64,000 nt of DNA from Pseudarthrobacter sulfonivorans (GCF_014712225.1 NZ_JACXBW010000007.1:1-64000), one strand, 5' to 3'. Shown: positions 43,105 to 53,478, counted from the first letter of the stretch. Program-made: numbers and translations. The notes: generated from the letters alone by a model not told the origin.

Positions 43105-43900
43105 GACTAGGTCGTACCGGGGATACCGCGAAGATCTACGGCTTTTCATATCGGGGAAGCCACTGCGAAGTTCCTGTTGCCTGTTGGGCAACGACGCCGA
43201 TGACGGCTCCGAGTCTCTCCTGGTGCTCTTATGCTGACAGGAACTGCTCCTCGGAAATGGAGAATGAAGGAGCATGTTTCACCCTTGAATTGCCCAGCGT
43301 GGCCTTTGAGCCCTTGCCGGTCAGCGCATCGAGTAGCCGGGCAGCAGATCATGCAACGCGGTACGTTTTATGGCATGACTTCCAATACCGGTTGACGCAT
43401 GCCTTGCCGCCTTATAGAGATCCACTCAAGGTGCCCCAACGTCGCACGAAGGGTCGTGCTCTGCAGGTGGTTCAAATAACCAGTAGGGGTGGGTCTCTTC
43501 GGGAAGAAGAATTCTTCCTGGCGACTGTCTGTTCTCCAGCCATGCAAGCCAGATCCTCCGCTGCAAAGAGAACAGGCCCTTCTGGCGCATAACAATTTCG
43601 ATGACGCCTAAGAGTTCTGCACATATTTTTAGGTTCCCCGCTCCCAGAACCCATACGTTCGCGGTCTAGAGATCCAACACAGCGACGGCGAAATCGCTGC
43701 GAACGTCTGCGTATTTTCCACCGATTTTAGCATCCGTCGAAAGTTTGCGTAGTCCGATAGTGCGATAGTCCGAGCAGTGTGCCAATGCGCTGCGGCCCGA
43801 ATCCGTAACAGCGTCAGTCATGTCGCCCCACCCCGCCGTCTCAATGAAGTCGTGAACCCAAACCCCTCACACCCATCGAAGACAACAAATGGAGCGCCCA
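43105..43900. other. Non-coding or degenerate stretch after the toxin gene
   Basis: About 800 bases. Open frames here (for example + 43200-43592) have no recognisable domain, mixed codon use and no ribosome binding site. An immunity gene would be expected after an Rhs-type toxin, but none is recognisable. Confidence 0.45.
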
Positions 43901-44188
43901 ATGTTGATGGCAGCTGTAGACCCGGGAATCACCCCCAACGCCAGCTTTCCCTTTCTTGAGTCGCTGAAGCAGATCGGCGGCGGCATCTTGGTTGGCGCGT
44001 TCATCGTGATCGCGATCGTTGCCATCGTCGCTGCTGCCATGCTCTTGGCGGGAAAGCTGAGTCAATCGTCGCGGCTGGCGTCCGGCGGCGGCATGATCCT
44101 GCTCTGGACTGGCCCCGTGGCCGCGATCCTGGGTGGCATCAACGGCTACATTCTCTGGTCCCAGACGGCGTTCAACCTCGGATTTTAG
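43901..44188 (+). CDS. Small DUF6112/TrbC-like membrane protein
   Basis: A 95-residue protein with two membrane helices (about residues 22-45 and 60-85), resembling DUF6112 and TrbC/VirB2 pilin-like proteins that lie at the head of actinobacterial conjugation operons. GGAG six bases upstream supports ATG 43901 over ATG 43889. The next gene, 12 bases on, is the VirB6-like protein, which fits the usual order. Confidence 0.7.
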   Translation: MLMAAVDPGITPNASFPFLESLKQIGGGILVGAFIVIAIVAIVAAAMLLAGKLSQSSRLASGGGMILLWTGPVAAILGGINGYILWSQTAFNLGF

Positions 44189-44200
44189 GCCCGGCTTGTC

Positions 44201-44908
44201 ATGCCGGTTCAGTGTGATCTGAATGGATGGTGGCCGCCCGGGTGCGGTCTCGTGTCCCAGGCCAACGATGGTGTTCAAAGTTCCATCACGTCGTTCTTCG
44301 CGAACATTCTGCAGAACGTCGCCGCCTGGATCTGGTCATTCATCACGGGCGCTTTCAGCGTCTCCAACGTGGATGATTCGCAGTGGACCGCCATCGAAGG
44401 GCTGACGAATTGGTGGGTCGTCGTCATGCTCACGCCGCTCGTCGTCGTGATGATCCTCCAACTGCTCTCCGCTCTCATCAGCCAGCAGCCCCGCCGTCTG
44501 GTGCGGGCGTTCGCGGGCGGCGCCGCCGCTATCCCCATGGTCGCCGGGGCCGTCTACCTGGTCCGCCAGCTCGCCAAGGTCAGCGATGAGGCGTCGACGG
44601 CGCTGCTCGGCTCCCTGGGTACGGACCCCTACGTGCTGTTCATGCGGCTCTTCGGCTTCGAGAAAGCTCCCGCCGGCTCCGGCCGGGAGTGGAACGTCGT
44701 GGCACTGGCGCCCGGATCCACTGGCGGCGCGGCTGGGGCTGTCGTCGTCACTGCCTTGGCCGTCATCGTGGTCTGGGCCCTGGCCTTCATTCTGATGTGC
44801 TCGATGCCGGTGGTCCGAGGTCGTGGTCGCACTGCTCTTGGCCAAGCCTCGAGCCCGCATGGCCGCGGTCGCCCCAGTCCGCAACTGATCCCAAAGCCGT
44901 TCCTGTAG
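44201..44908 (+). pseudogene. Truncated VirB6/TrbL-like channel protein
   Basis: 235 residues remain. Helices near residues 75-95, 108-125 and 175-200 and the order DUF6112 - this gene - SCO6880-like - VirB4 identify it as the polytopic channel protein. After FILMCSM the frame turns into arginine/proline-rich sequence, while another frame continues to 44985 with a proline-rich tail (VAAPPVRPLKPRQPIVQPP) typical of the true C-terminus. So an internal part, probably several helices, has been deleted with a frame change near 44805. If real, the transfer channel is broken. A short variant protein is the alternative. Confidence 0.6.
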
Positions 44909-44965
44909 CGGCGCCGCCAGTGCGGCCGCTGAAGCCGCGGCAACCAATCGTCCAGCCACCCAAGG

Positions 44966-46444
44966 ATGGTGATTCCCGTGTCTGAGAACTCCCGGGCTCT
45001 CGAGGCCGTCAAATTTCCTAGGTATGAGCGCCGCGGCCTGTTTATGGGTCTGAAGTGGTACCAATTGCTCTTCCTCGCTGGCGGTGTCCTGGTGGCCAGC
45101 ACGGCATCGACGGTCAGCGGGCCTGCCGGCCTTTTCGCCTCGGGACCGATGTGGTTGGCGCTGATACTCCTCGGCTTGCTGCAGTACTCACGGATTCCCT
45201 ACCCGGTGTGGGCCAGCCACGCTGCGCTGTTCGTCGTCAGGATGGCCACGAAACAGACCCGCTTTCTGGTGAGGCCTGAACGGGCTGCCTTGGCCGGGCG
45301 GCTGGCGCTGCCGGGAGGATTGGGGAACCTGGAGGTGCGCCGGACGTCCCGCGGCGAGTCGTTCATGGTGGACGCCCGCGGCAGGGAAGCCATCGCCGTG
45401 TTGCGGTGCAGCACCAGATCATTCGCTCTGTTGGACGCTGACGACAAGGCCTGGGCTGTGCAGTCATGGTCCCGGGTGCAGGCAGGATTGGCCCAGCGCA
45501 GCAGCGTTGCCAGAATCGCCGTGCAGGACCACACGGTGCCCTATCCTTCCTCCGCGCTGCGCGACTTCTATGACCGGATCGTCCCGAACGCGGACCGAGA
45601 TGGGGAACTCACCTGGGGACAGCGAGCCTACGAGGACCTGATCTCCGCCGCTGGCTCGGCGATGAGCCATGATCTCTTGCTTACCCTTGTTGTGGACACC
45701 GCCAAAGCTCGACGCCGGATCCGGGAGAGCGGCGGGGGACTGGTCGGCGTCGAACGTGTCCTGCGGCTGGAAGTCGAGGCCATGACTACGGCGCTGGGCA
45801 CTCACTATGTCAGGGTGGAGGAGTGGCTGCCCGAGGCGGGCATCCTCGACGTCGTCCGTGGTGTCTTCGATCCGGGGGCCTTGGCATCGCCCCAACAGAA
45901 CGACGGCGACTCCAAGGTTCAGAGCCTCCCGGCGGGTCCAATGGCTGTCGTGGAGCACTGGAGCTATCTGCGCACGGACACGGGCTTTCATCAAACCTTC
46001 TGGATCGCCGAGTGGCCCAGGCAGAAAGTCTTCCCTGGCTTCTTACATCCGCTGATATATGTCGGCGATTTTCGCCATACGGTGACCGAGGTGATCCGGG
46101 CGGTACCCACAACTGAGGCATTGCGGGACATCCGCTCCGCCCAGGAAGCCCACGAAACCAGGCGACGGATCAACACGCGTTTCGATAGGCCACTCACTCG
46201 TGAGCAACGGGCCGAGGAGGAAGAAGTTGCCCAGCGGGAGGAAGAGATCGTTGCAGGCCACGGGGACGTCCGTCCGGCTGCCTATGTGACCATCACTGCG
46301 CCCACGCTCGAAGACTTGGCCCGGCACAGGCAGGAACTGGAGTCGGCTGCGGCAGGCGCGTTCGTCGAACTGCGGCTGTTAGCCGGGCAGCAGTGGGCCG
46401 CGTTCGTCGCTGGTGGGCTGCCCGTCGGGAGGGGGCTGCGATGA
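44966..46444 (+). CDS. SCO6880/PrgI-type type IV secretion protein
   Basis: A 492-residue protein common in actinobacterial conjugative elements. An N-terminal PrgI-like part has two helices (about residues 28-75) after the typical FPRYERRGLFMGLKWYQL start (split around residues 17-34). The rest is a soluble domain related to the N-terminal half of VirB4, without a P-loop. It likely works with the separate VirB4 ATPase encoded next, whose ATG overlaps this stop. ATG 44966 follows AAGGATGG. Confidence 0.85.
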   Translation: MVIPVSENSRALEAVKFPRYERRGLFMGLKWYQLLFLAGGVLVASTASTVSGPAGLFASGPMWLALILLGLLQYSRIPYPVWASHAALFVVRMATKQTRFLVRPERAALAGRLALPGGLGNLEVRRTSRGESFMVDARGREAIAVLRCSTRSFALLDADDKAWAVQSWSRVQAGLAQRSSVARIAVQDHTVPYPSSALRDFYDRIVPNADRDGELTWGQRAYEDLISAAGSAMSHDLLLTLVVDTAKARRRIRESGGGLVGVERVLRLEVEAMTTALGTHYVRVEEWLPEAGILDVVRGVFDPGALASPQQNDGDSKVQSLPAGPMAVVEHWSYLRTDTGFHQTFWIAEWPRQKVFPGFLHPLIYVGDFRHTVTEVIRAVPTTEALRDIRSAQEAHETRRRINTRFDRPLTREQRAEEEEVAQREEEIVAGHGDVRPAAYVTITAPTLEDLARHRQELESAAAGAFVELRLLAGQQWAAFVAGGLPVGRGLR

Positions 46445-47898
46445 CACGGGCAACCGAATCGGTTCAGTTCGTGCCGGCTGGCGGGAGCCGTCAGGAGCGG
46501 AAGGAACGACGCCGGCGCTCGGCCGCCGGAGCCAGCCAACCATGGGAGGGCGCGCTCCACGCCTTGGGAGAGAGGGCAGCTTCTGCGTTTGACCGGAACG
46601 AACTCGGCGACTGGGGGAGCCGAGAACCCAACTCCCTGCGCGGGCCGCACCGACTGCGTCCGGCACCGCACCGGGCGTCCACCATGACCTTTGCCGCTGC
46701 ATACCCGTTTATAACCGAATCAGGCTTGGGCCACGAAGGAACCTACATTGGCACCGACGTGTTCGGAGCCGGGGCCTTTGCCTATGATCCGTGGATTCTC
46801 TACGACAAGGGCATCATCAGCGGTCCATCAATCGTCGTCATCGGCACGGTCGGGACCGGCAAGTCTATGTGCGGAAAATCCCTGGTGGCTAGGTCGATCA
46901 CGCTGGGCCGAAAGGCTGCCGTCGCGTCTGACCCCAAGGGCGAGTGGGTCGCCGTCGCCAACGCTGTGGGCGGCAAGGTCATTTCCGTTGGCCCGGGCCG
47001 GTCCGCACGTGTAAACCCACTCGATGCGGGACCGCGCTCCAGCGCATTGAGCGAGGCACAATGGCAGGCGGTGGTCCGGCAACGCCGCCGCTACCTGCTG
47101 GTGGCACTGGTCTCCCTCATGCGGCAAGGAATGCCGCTGTCTCCGGTGGAGCACACGGCACTGGATATGGCTCTAATGGAGACCGTTGCCGAGAATTCGA
47201 ATCCCACGCTGCCTATGGTGCTGGACCACCTGCTGAACCCGTCCAGGGAAACGGTCGGGCTGGTCGGCAAGGACGGGGGACAGGCGGTCAGCCACTCGCT
47301 GCGGCGGACAGTTTCCGGAGACTTGGAAGGGATGTTTGACGCTCCGTCAACCGTTTCGTTCGATGCCGAAGCGCCGATGATGGTGATGGACACCTCCGCG
47401 TTGATCGGCGCCTCTGAGCAGGCGCTATCGCTGGCGGCGGCGTGCGGTGCCACGTGGCTGGAAGCAGCCGTCACCAATCCCGACGGCGGCAAACGGCTAG
47501 TGGTCTACGACGAAGGCTGGCGAATGCTGGCCGACCCCTACATGCTCGCCAAAATGAGCGAGCAATGGCGCCTGGCCCGTACCTACGGCATCGCCAACCT
47601 GCTGATAATGCACAAAGTCGCCGACCTCAACGAAATCGGCGACAGCACCAGCGGCCACCGGCAGAAAGCCCTCGGTCTGCTCACCGAAGCAGACACCAGA
47701 ATCATCTACCGGCAAAAGCACGACGCCATGCGCCTGACCAAAGAGGCCCTTGGACTGACTGAGGCTGAGTGCGAGCACGTCGAGAACCTTCCCAAAGGCG
47801 TCGGACTATGGAAGGTCGGAAACCGCTCTTTCATCGTGGCCAACAGAGTCACCACCGATGAACTGGCAGTCTTCGGCACCGACGACCGGATGATCTGA
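46441..47898 (+). CDS. VirB4-like conjugation ATPase
   Basis: A 485-residue P-loop ATPase that powers type IV secretion. Walker A is GTVGTGKS (about residues 135-142) and Walker B lies in LVVYDEGWRML (about 353-363); a later RQKHDAMRLT fits the family. An N-terminal basic stretch of about 75 residues is specific to this group. ATG 46441 overlaps the previous stop (ATGA). The missing N-terminal VirB4 half is supplied by the SCO6880-like protein. Confidence 0.88.
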   Translation: MTRATESVQFVPAGGSRQERKERRRRSAAGASQPWEGALHALGERAASAFDRNELGDWGSREPNSLRGPHRLRPAPHRASTMTFAAAYPFITESGLGHEGTYIGTDVFGAGAFAYDPWILYDKGIISGPSIVVIGTVGTGKSMCGKSLVARSITLGRKAAVASDPKGEWVAVANAVGGKVISVGPGRSARVNPLDAGPRSSALSEAQWQAVVRQRRRYLLVALVSLMRQGMPLSPVEHTALDMALMETVAENSNPTLPMVLDHLLNPSRETVGLVGKDGGQAVSHSLRRTVSGDLEGMFDAPSTVSFDAEAPMMVMDTSALIGASEQALSLAAACGATWLEAAVTNPDGGKRLVVYDEGWRMLADPYMLAKMSEQWRLARTYGIANLLIMHKVADLNEIGDSTSGHRQKALGLLTEADTRIIYRQKHDAMRLTKEALGLTEAECEHVENLPKGVGLWKVGNRSFIVANRVTTDELAVFGTDDRMI

Positions 47899-47906
47899 GG
47901 CCGGGC

Positions 47907-49715
47907 ATGAACCGGCGCAACACTGACAACCCTTTGGTTACGGTCGGGCTGATGGCCGCGGCCGGCTATGTCTGTCTTTGCGTCTTGGTCCAAGCAGTCG
48001 CCCAAACCCTGACGCTCTGGCGCTGCGGTGCCATGTCGCTGTCGCCCTTCAGCCCGGGCGCCGCCGTCGGACTCATTGCAGGCCGAATCGAGTGGATCGT
48101 CCGTCAGCCGCAAGGATGCGACGTCGGGACGGGCAGCGTCTGGTGGGTGGTTGGTCCGGTGCTGCTTCTGGTGGCGGCGCTCGCCGTCGGCTGTTACCTG
48201 CTTTGGAAGCGGTGGAAGCAATCAGGAGCGTGGCTGCGCCAGGACATCCTGAAACGCGAGGGGATCGCCCAGCGCGCCGAAATTCTCCAGGATTTCGGAG
48301 CCCGAGCCGTCCGGAAACGCGGCAAATTCACCCGGCCAGGCTTGGCGAAACCCCGGATCCAGGACGTGGCGTGGACCCTGGGCCGTTCGCGCGGAGTGAC
48401 GATCCACGTCTCCACGGAGGAATCGATGGTCATTCAAGGCGCCCCGCGCTCGGGTAAGGGCCTCTACGTAGTCATCAATGCCATCCTCGATGCGCCCGGG
48501 GCAGTAGTCACTACCTCCACCCGAGCCGACAACCTTGTAGTCACCATGACGGCACGAGCCAGTGGCGATAGACCCGTCACCGTATTCGACCCGCAGGGCA
48601 TGTCCGGCCTCCCGTCAACGCTTCGTTGGTCTCCGGTACGGGGCTGCCAGGACCCTGACATCGCCACCCGCCGGGCCCTCGTCATCACCGCGGACACGGA
48701 GATGAAGGGCGAGAATGCCGCCTGGCAAAAGCGCTCGCTGATCATCCTGCAATGCCTTCTTCATGCTGCAGCATTGTCGGGGGAGGGCGTCCGCGCGTTT
48801 CGCCGCTGGTCCTCCAGCCCCGTCTTGGCGCGGGAGGCGCTGGAAGTGCTTAGCCGGCCCGGGGCTGCGCTGGGTTGGCAGGCCGATCTGATGGGCATCT
48901 TGGAGGATGACCCCAGGAACACGTCTAACTCGTGGATTGGGGTCTCGGCCGCTGTCGCGCCGCTGTCGTCCCCGAGGGTGCTTGCCGCGCTGAACCCCGA
49001 GGATGAGTCGGTGGAGTTCGACCCAAAAGCATTCATCCGCGACCGCGGCACGCTGTATCTGATCGGCACCCGCGCCGGAGCAGCCGCAGCCGGGCCCTAT
49101 CTCTCGGCGTTAATCGACGACATCGACAATGCTGCTCGTGAGATGGCCTTCATCGCTCCCGGAGGGCGGCTGGATCCACCGTTGTCCCTGATCCTGGACG
49201 AGATTGCCAACCTGGCCCCGTGGCCAGGCCTGCCCATCGCCCTTTCTGACGGTGGTGGCATCGGTATTTCGACCCTTGTGGTCCTTCAGTCCTTGGCGCA
49301 GGCCCGGACGGGTTGGTCCATCGATGAGGCTGCAACCATCTGGGATTCGGCCATCATCAAGGTGATCTTCGGCGGCGGCTCGCACGAGCGCGATCTACGT
49401 TCCCTCGCCGGACTGCTGGGGGAGCGGAGCCTGACCCTGAACACCCGTTCCTGGTCCGCGCAAGGCCGCCAGGACGGCGAGCAGATCAGGGAGAGCCCAG
49501 TCCTGCCGCTGCATGAAATCAGGCGCCTACCGGTCGGCACAGCCCTCATGCTCGGGCGGCGAACCCGCCCCATCCTCCTGGATCTGCGCGAATGGCACAA
49601 GCGAAAAGATGCGGCTGAACTCGGACGCTCAAAGCTCGAGCTCGAACGAACCCTGGCCGATGGCCACCGTTCGCGGCAGCAAGCAACGGAAGAGGTGAGC
49701 GATGGACAGCCGTGA
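47907..49715 (+). CDS. VirD4/TraG-type coupling protein
   Basis: A 602-residue membrane ATPase that links substrate DNA to the secretion channel. Two helices lie near residues 12-34 and 80-103. Walker A is GAPRSGKG (about 178-185) and Walker B LSLILDEIANLAPWPG (about 425-440), the hallmark of TraG/VirD4 proteins. It starts eight bases after VirB4. The cognate relaxase was not found in the window. Confidence 0.88.
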   Translation: MNRRNTDNPLVTVGLMAAAGYVCLCVLVQAVAQTLTLWRCGAMSLSPFSPGAAVGLIAGRIEWIVRQPQGCDVGTGSVWWVVGPVLLLVAALAVGCYLLWKRWKQSGAWLRQDILKREGIAQRAEILQDFGARAVRKRGKFTRPGLAKPRIQDVAWTLGRSRGVTIHVSTEESMVIQGAPRSGKGLYVVINAILDAPGAVVTTSTRADNLVVTMTARASGDRPVTVFDPQGMSGLPSTLRWSPVRGCQDPDIATRRALVITADTEMKGENAAWQKRSLIILQCLLHAAALSGEGVRAFRRWSSSPVLAREALEVLSRPGAALGWQADLMGILEDDPRNTSNSWIGVSAAVAPLSSPRVLAALNPEDESVEFDPKAFIRDRGTLYLIGTRAGAAAAGPYLSALIDDIDNAAREMAFIAPGGRLDPPLSLILDEIANLAPWPGLPIALSDGGGIGISTLVVLQSLAQARTGWSIDEAATIWDSAIIKVIFGGGSHERDLRSLAGLLGERSLTLNTRSWSAQGRQDGEQIRESPVLPLHEIRRLPVGTALMLGRRTRPILLDLREWHKRKDAAELGRSKLELERTLADGHRSRQQATEEVSDGQP

Positions 49716-50226
49716 CGACGTCGAACGTTTTGAAATCCCGTCGACCGGAGCGGACGACGACGATCTGACCGCTGAACTATTCCGCACCGCTTTCCGGCCA
49801 CCGGCCCGGGTAACTGGAGTGACACATCGCTGGCGGGAAATGACGGACGCCCACGCCGGGAGTGTTTGGATCGCCCTGGCTACCTGGGTCCGATGGCTCG
49901 TTGCCACGTACCAACTGACGACGTCGGTGGTCCCGGATTGCTGGTGGCGGCACTCCGAGATCGTGGCTGAGCTCTATGCCCTGCAGCGGGCGGAACTGGC
50001 TTCCTACGCCAGCGACGATCCGGGATTCGGGCCGCTCGCCTTTCACGAAAGACTGCCACACGCCGTCGAGCGTCTGCGGATGCATACTAGGACTGCCGGC
50101 TGCGTCGGCCTGCAAGTGCACAAGGAACCGGTGGTGAGAATCCTGCGGCTCGATGACGCGGACTTCGTTGAGTGGCAGGCCGCTTCGCACCAGTTGGTGA
50201 CGAATTCTGAAATTGGTGAGCGATGA
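49702..50226 (+). CDS. DUF4913-like element protein
   Basis: A 174-residue soluble protein. WVRWLVATYQLTTS with PDCWWRHSEIVAELYALQRAE resembles DUF4913, a family of unknown function encoded next to conjugation genes in actinobacteria. It overlaps the VirD4 stop by 14 bases. The last third (from about 50014) has a diverged, frameshifted copy at about 53279-53478. Confidence 0.6.
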   Translation: MDSRDDVERFEIPSTGADDDDLTAELFRTAFRPPARVTGVTHRWREMTDAHAGSVWIALATWVRWLVATYQLTTSVVPDCWWRHSEIVAELYALQRAELASYASDDPGFGPLAFHERLPHAVERLRMHTRTAGCVGLQVHKEPVVRILRLDDADFVEWQAASHQLVTNSEIGER

Positions 50227-50478
50227 ATTGTGGGCCCCGACGGCCGTAGATCGAAGCTTGACCGCGACTTTCCTGCAGGACCGACCGGCCGTCCGTTGTG
50301 TTGGGTCAGAGACGGGATCGCCGTATCAGTGGGCACGGATCCATTGGTCTCCCTACCGCACGTACTCGCTTCGCACACCTGCAAGTTCAGGCCGATATCG
50401 GCCAAGGTCGCGTCCAGCATTCGACACAGGTTCCTAGCAACGGGTTCATTCCAGATTCGGCCTATTAGAATTCGAAGT
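50227..50478. other. Short gap upstream of the nuclease-PIN gene
   Basis: About 250 bases that are formally open in the nuclease frame but read as unlikely protein. Base composition turns AT-richer near 50450 where the foreign gene begins. Confidence 0.4.
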
Positions 50479-52659
50479 ATGGCAGCAGCACGCTTCAAAC
50501 TAGCCCTTGAACAAATTGAATCAAGCGATTGGCGTCTTTTCGAAACCCTCGCAGCAGAATTTCTAGTTTCGGACTATCCGATGCTGCGGACAACTGCCTC
50601 CCCCTCCGGGGACGGGGGCCGCGATGGGGAATTATTCTCTGTTGACGGTTTTCCTGACGTAGGATTTCAATATTCGGTAGTGGCCGACTGGTCGGCCAAG
50701 ATCAAGAAGACTCAGAAGCGCCTGAAGGATACGTTTCCTCTAATTAAGCGAATCATCTTTGTATCGCCGCGGGTAATTGGTGCGTCCGGAGACTCCCTGA
50801 AAACGGAGCTCTGGGACGACCACCAGGTGTTACTAGATATTTTGGACCAGTCGTATTTTCTGGAGCGGGAGCTCACGAATACACAGAGGGCGGCTGCGGC
50901 CGAGGAGCTTGCCACTCGTCTGGTAGATCCATTACTGCGCGCTCGCGGGGTCGTGAGCAGTGTGGCTCAACCCCTGACCGGGGAGGAGGGCCGCATGGCA
51001 CTCCTCCATTTGACGTTGGACACGAGGGATGGTGCTAACGACCGCAGCCTGACCAAAAGTTGCTTCGAGTCGCTCGTTTTGTCGATACTGCATGATTCCG
51101 ACGCGGAGAATGTCCGTTCTACGGATACTATTCACGCCGAAATGGGCAAACTCGTTCCGCATGGGGCTCCTCGGCAAGTCAAGGATCTGACCGAAAGCGC
51201 CTTGAGACGTCTTTCCGTCAAGGGGGGACCGGTCAAGTTCAATCGGAAGGAAGATGCTTACAGTCTTGCCTTTTCCGAGGCAACCCGTATTCGAGAGCAG
51301 ACCGCCGACTACCTTCTGGGTGAAAGTTCCCTGTTGAAAGACCTGGCTGCAGGCATATTCGGCCTGAAGGCGGCACTCGATCAGTCGACGGAAAGGACTG
51401 CAGCTGAGGCCGGGAAGCTCAAAGACGGGCTCGAACTCGTACTCATGAAGCGGGGGGAGGCTTTCGCCGCTGCTGTGAACGAGGGCGAGTCTTTCCAATT
51501 GGATAACTCACAAGTGAGCGCCGATCTGACAGAGCACGGTTACGAAGGGGTCCTGCACCCTAACGAAGCTGCTACCGCCATACTCCGGGTTTTGGATGGA
51601 CCAAGCGAAGAGTCGCGGACGCACCTTCGAAGGATGATTGACGCGTACACCCTCTTCGCGTTCCTGAAGCTTACGCCTGATGTCCAGAAGACAATGTTTA
51701 AGGTCTTTGCCGACGGGGACATCTGGCTTGACACCACTGCAATTCTCCCCTTATTGGGCGAGCTATTGGTCACCGATCCGACGGAACGCCACTACACGAA
51801 CCTCTTTGCGGCGGCAAAGGCCGCTGGGCTGAACCTCTATGTAACAGATGGCGTAGTCGAGGAGATCAACAGTCATCTCCATAAGTGCGCGGGATTCGCT
51901 TCGCGGCGGTCCAGCGAGACAAACGGAGCACTTCCCTTCGTCTTCGCCACCTTCGTCCTGTCCGGAAAGGATCCTGCACTTTTTAACTCTTGGCTGGAGG
52001 AGATTCGAGGCGATTCCCGCCCGGAAGACGACGTCCGCGCGTTTTTGAAGTACCACTTTGGGATCGAGCGACGAAGCCTCAAGGAGCTCGCCGACAATGC
52101 TGATACCACTTTGAGGGGCGCCGTTCAGGAATTGTGGAACGAAGCCCATGACCGGCGGCGGGCAGATGGTTCCATCGACCCTGGGACTGTCAGCCGACTG
52201 GTGGCACACGACGTCGAGAACACCGTGGGAGTCATTGAAGTTCGGAAACAGAGTTCTGATTCTCCTATGGGCTACCGTGCGTGGTGGCTGACATTGGACA
52301 AGACGGCGATGAGGCTGAAACAGCACTTAAGGGAGCACTTGGGGGATGATGCCCCCGCTTCGCCAATCCTTAGCCCCGATTTCTTGTCACAGATCCTTCG
52401 GCTTGGACCGTTGAGAACTGAAGTGGAGACAACCACGCTGCCCTTGGCGACACAGATCGCCCGGTTCGAAGGCGTTCCCAAGGAACTGCTGAGGTTGGCG
52501 GAAGAAATTCGTGCAAAGTACGCGGGCATGTCAGAGTTCCGCATCCAGAGGGAGGTTCGCGACGCTTTGGACTCAGTCCGAAGTCATCAGGGCCCAGAAG
52601 CTCAAGGCGGATCAAAGCTTATGGAGCAGCGCATACATCAGCAGCTGACATTGCAGTGA
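50479..52659 (+). CDS. Predicted PD-(D/E)xK nuclease with PIN-like domain
   Basis: A 726-residue protein, family not recognised as a whole. The N-terminus looks like an Mrr-type restriction endonuclease: FETLAAEFL (about 21-29), SGDGGRDGELF (43-53) and FQYSV (63-67), where Asp49, Glu51 and Gln64 fit the D-ExQ variant. A helical middle follows. Near residue 413, DGDIWLDTTAILPLL with later VTDGVVEEINSH resembles a PIN-type nuclease core. It stands alone, is AT-richer than its neighbours, and lies between two diverged copies of the DUF4913-like gene end. That suggests a separately acquired defence-type gene. ATG 50479 marks the start of the conserved-looking sequence. Confidence 0.6.
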   Translation: MAAARFKLALEQIESSDWRLFETLAAEFLVSDYPMLRTTASPSGDGGRDGELFSVDGFPDVGFQYSVVADWSAKIKKTQKRLKDTFPLIKRIIFVSPRVIGASGDSLKTELWDDHQVLLDILDQSYFLERELTNTQRAAAAEELATRLVDPLLRARGVVSSVAQPLTGEEGRMALLHLTLDTRDGANDRSLTKSCFESLVLSILHDSDAENVRSTDTIHAEMGKLVPHGAPRQVKDLTESALRRLSVKGGPVKFNRKEDAYSLAFSEATRIREQTADYLLGESSLLKDLAAGIFGLKAALDQSTERTAAEAGKLKDGLELVLMKRGEAFAAAVNEGESFQLDNSQVSADLTEHGYEGVLHPNEAATAILRVLDGPSEESRTHLRRMIDAYTLFAFLKLTPDVQKTMFKVFADGDIWLDTTAILPLLGELLVTDPTERHYTNLFAAAKAAGLNLYVTDGVVEEINSHLHKCAGFASRRSSETNGALPFVFATFVLSGKDPALFNSWLEEIRGDSRPEDDVRAFLKYHFGIERRSLKELADNADTTLRGAVQELWNEAHDRRRADGSIDPGTVSRLVAHDVENTVGVIEVRKQSSDSPMGYRAWWLTLDKTAMRLKQHLREHLGDDAPASPILSPDFLSQILRLGPLRTEVETTTLPLATQIARFEGVPKELLRLAEEIRAKYAGMSEFRIQREVRDALDSVRSHQGPEAQGGSKLMEQRIHQQLTLQ

Positions 52660-53268
52660 GCAGATACTTTCGACAAAGCCCGATCAACGCCGGTGAACTT
52701 GGACGGTGACCGACGTGGCTTGCAGTGCCAAAAGTCCCTTGCAGTGCCAGGATGGTTCTTGGGGCCCCGCCTGCCTTCGGACACGACAGAGAACTGATGA
52801 CGCCGAAGCGAAGACGGGTCCGTGGTGATTCCGCTTGGGCGGCGGCGCAGACGATAGCTTAGGCCTCCATGACGGCCGCCTAGACCGGGTCGAGGTTCAG
52901 GAGTGCTTCTTCCGGCGTCCCGGGGGATGCCGGGGCTCCGGCCCTGGGCAGCCCGATAAGATGACGTCTCCAGAGAGCTGAGCGGGTCTAGGTGCTTCCT
53001 AGCGTCGAACTCAGGCGGGGTGTGCATCGATTAATTCAGTGGAGATATCTGGTTCCGCCTCGTGTCACCTCTTTAGCTCAACTTTCAGGACTCCCGCTCA
53101 CGTCCCAATCGACCCATGGCGGATCGGAACCAATGGGCCCGGTGTCGCCGATCGAAAGAGGGTCGAGTAACGCGCAATGTCTATGGTCGTCTTCATGGCC
53201 CAGTCCGGATGTCAGCGACACGTTGCGGGATCGGTCTGAAGGAGAATCGCCACAGGGAACTCTGATTC
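52660..53268. other. Non-coding stretch after the nuclease-PIN gene
   Basis: About 600 bases; the frames seen lack domain likeness. Presumably the right flank of the inserted nuclease cassette. Confidence 0.4.
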
Positions 53269-53478
53269 TTGCGCCAGAGACGATCATGGGTTCGGGCCGC
53301 TGGCCTTTCACGAAAGGCTGCCACACGCCGCCGAGCGTCTGGCCGGATGCATACCCGGGCTACCGGCTGCGTCGGCCTGCAAGCGCACAAGGAACCCGCG
53401 CTCAGAATCTTGAGGGTGGACGCGCCCGACTTCGTGGAGTGGCAGGCCACTTCACACCAACTCGGGATCGAGTTCTGA
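53269..53478 (+). pseudogene. Partial, frameshifted copy of the DUF4913-like gene
   Basis: About 200 bases closely match 50014-50210 but with clear divergence. They encode GCVGLQAHKEPALRILR and DFVEWQATSHQL against GCVGLQVHKEPVVRILR and DFVEWQAASHQL. Two extra bases near 53340 break the frame and the 5' two thirds are missing. Confidence 0.7.

Noticed and set aside
43200..43592. A 130-residue plus-strand frame considered as an immunity gene for the toxin
   Set aside because: No ribosome binding site, no coherent hydrophobic or charged pattern, and codon use unlike its neighbours.
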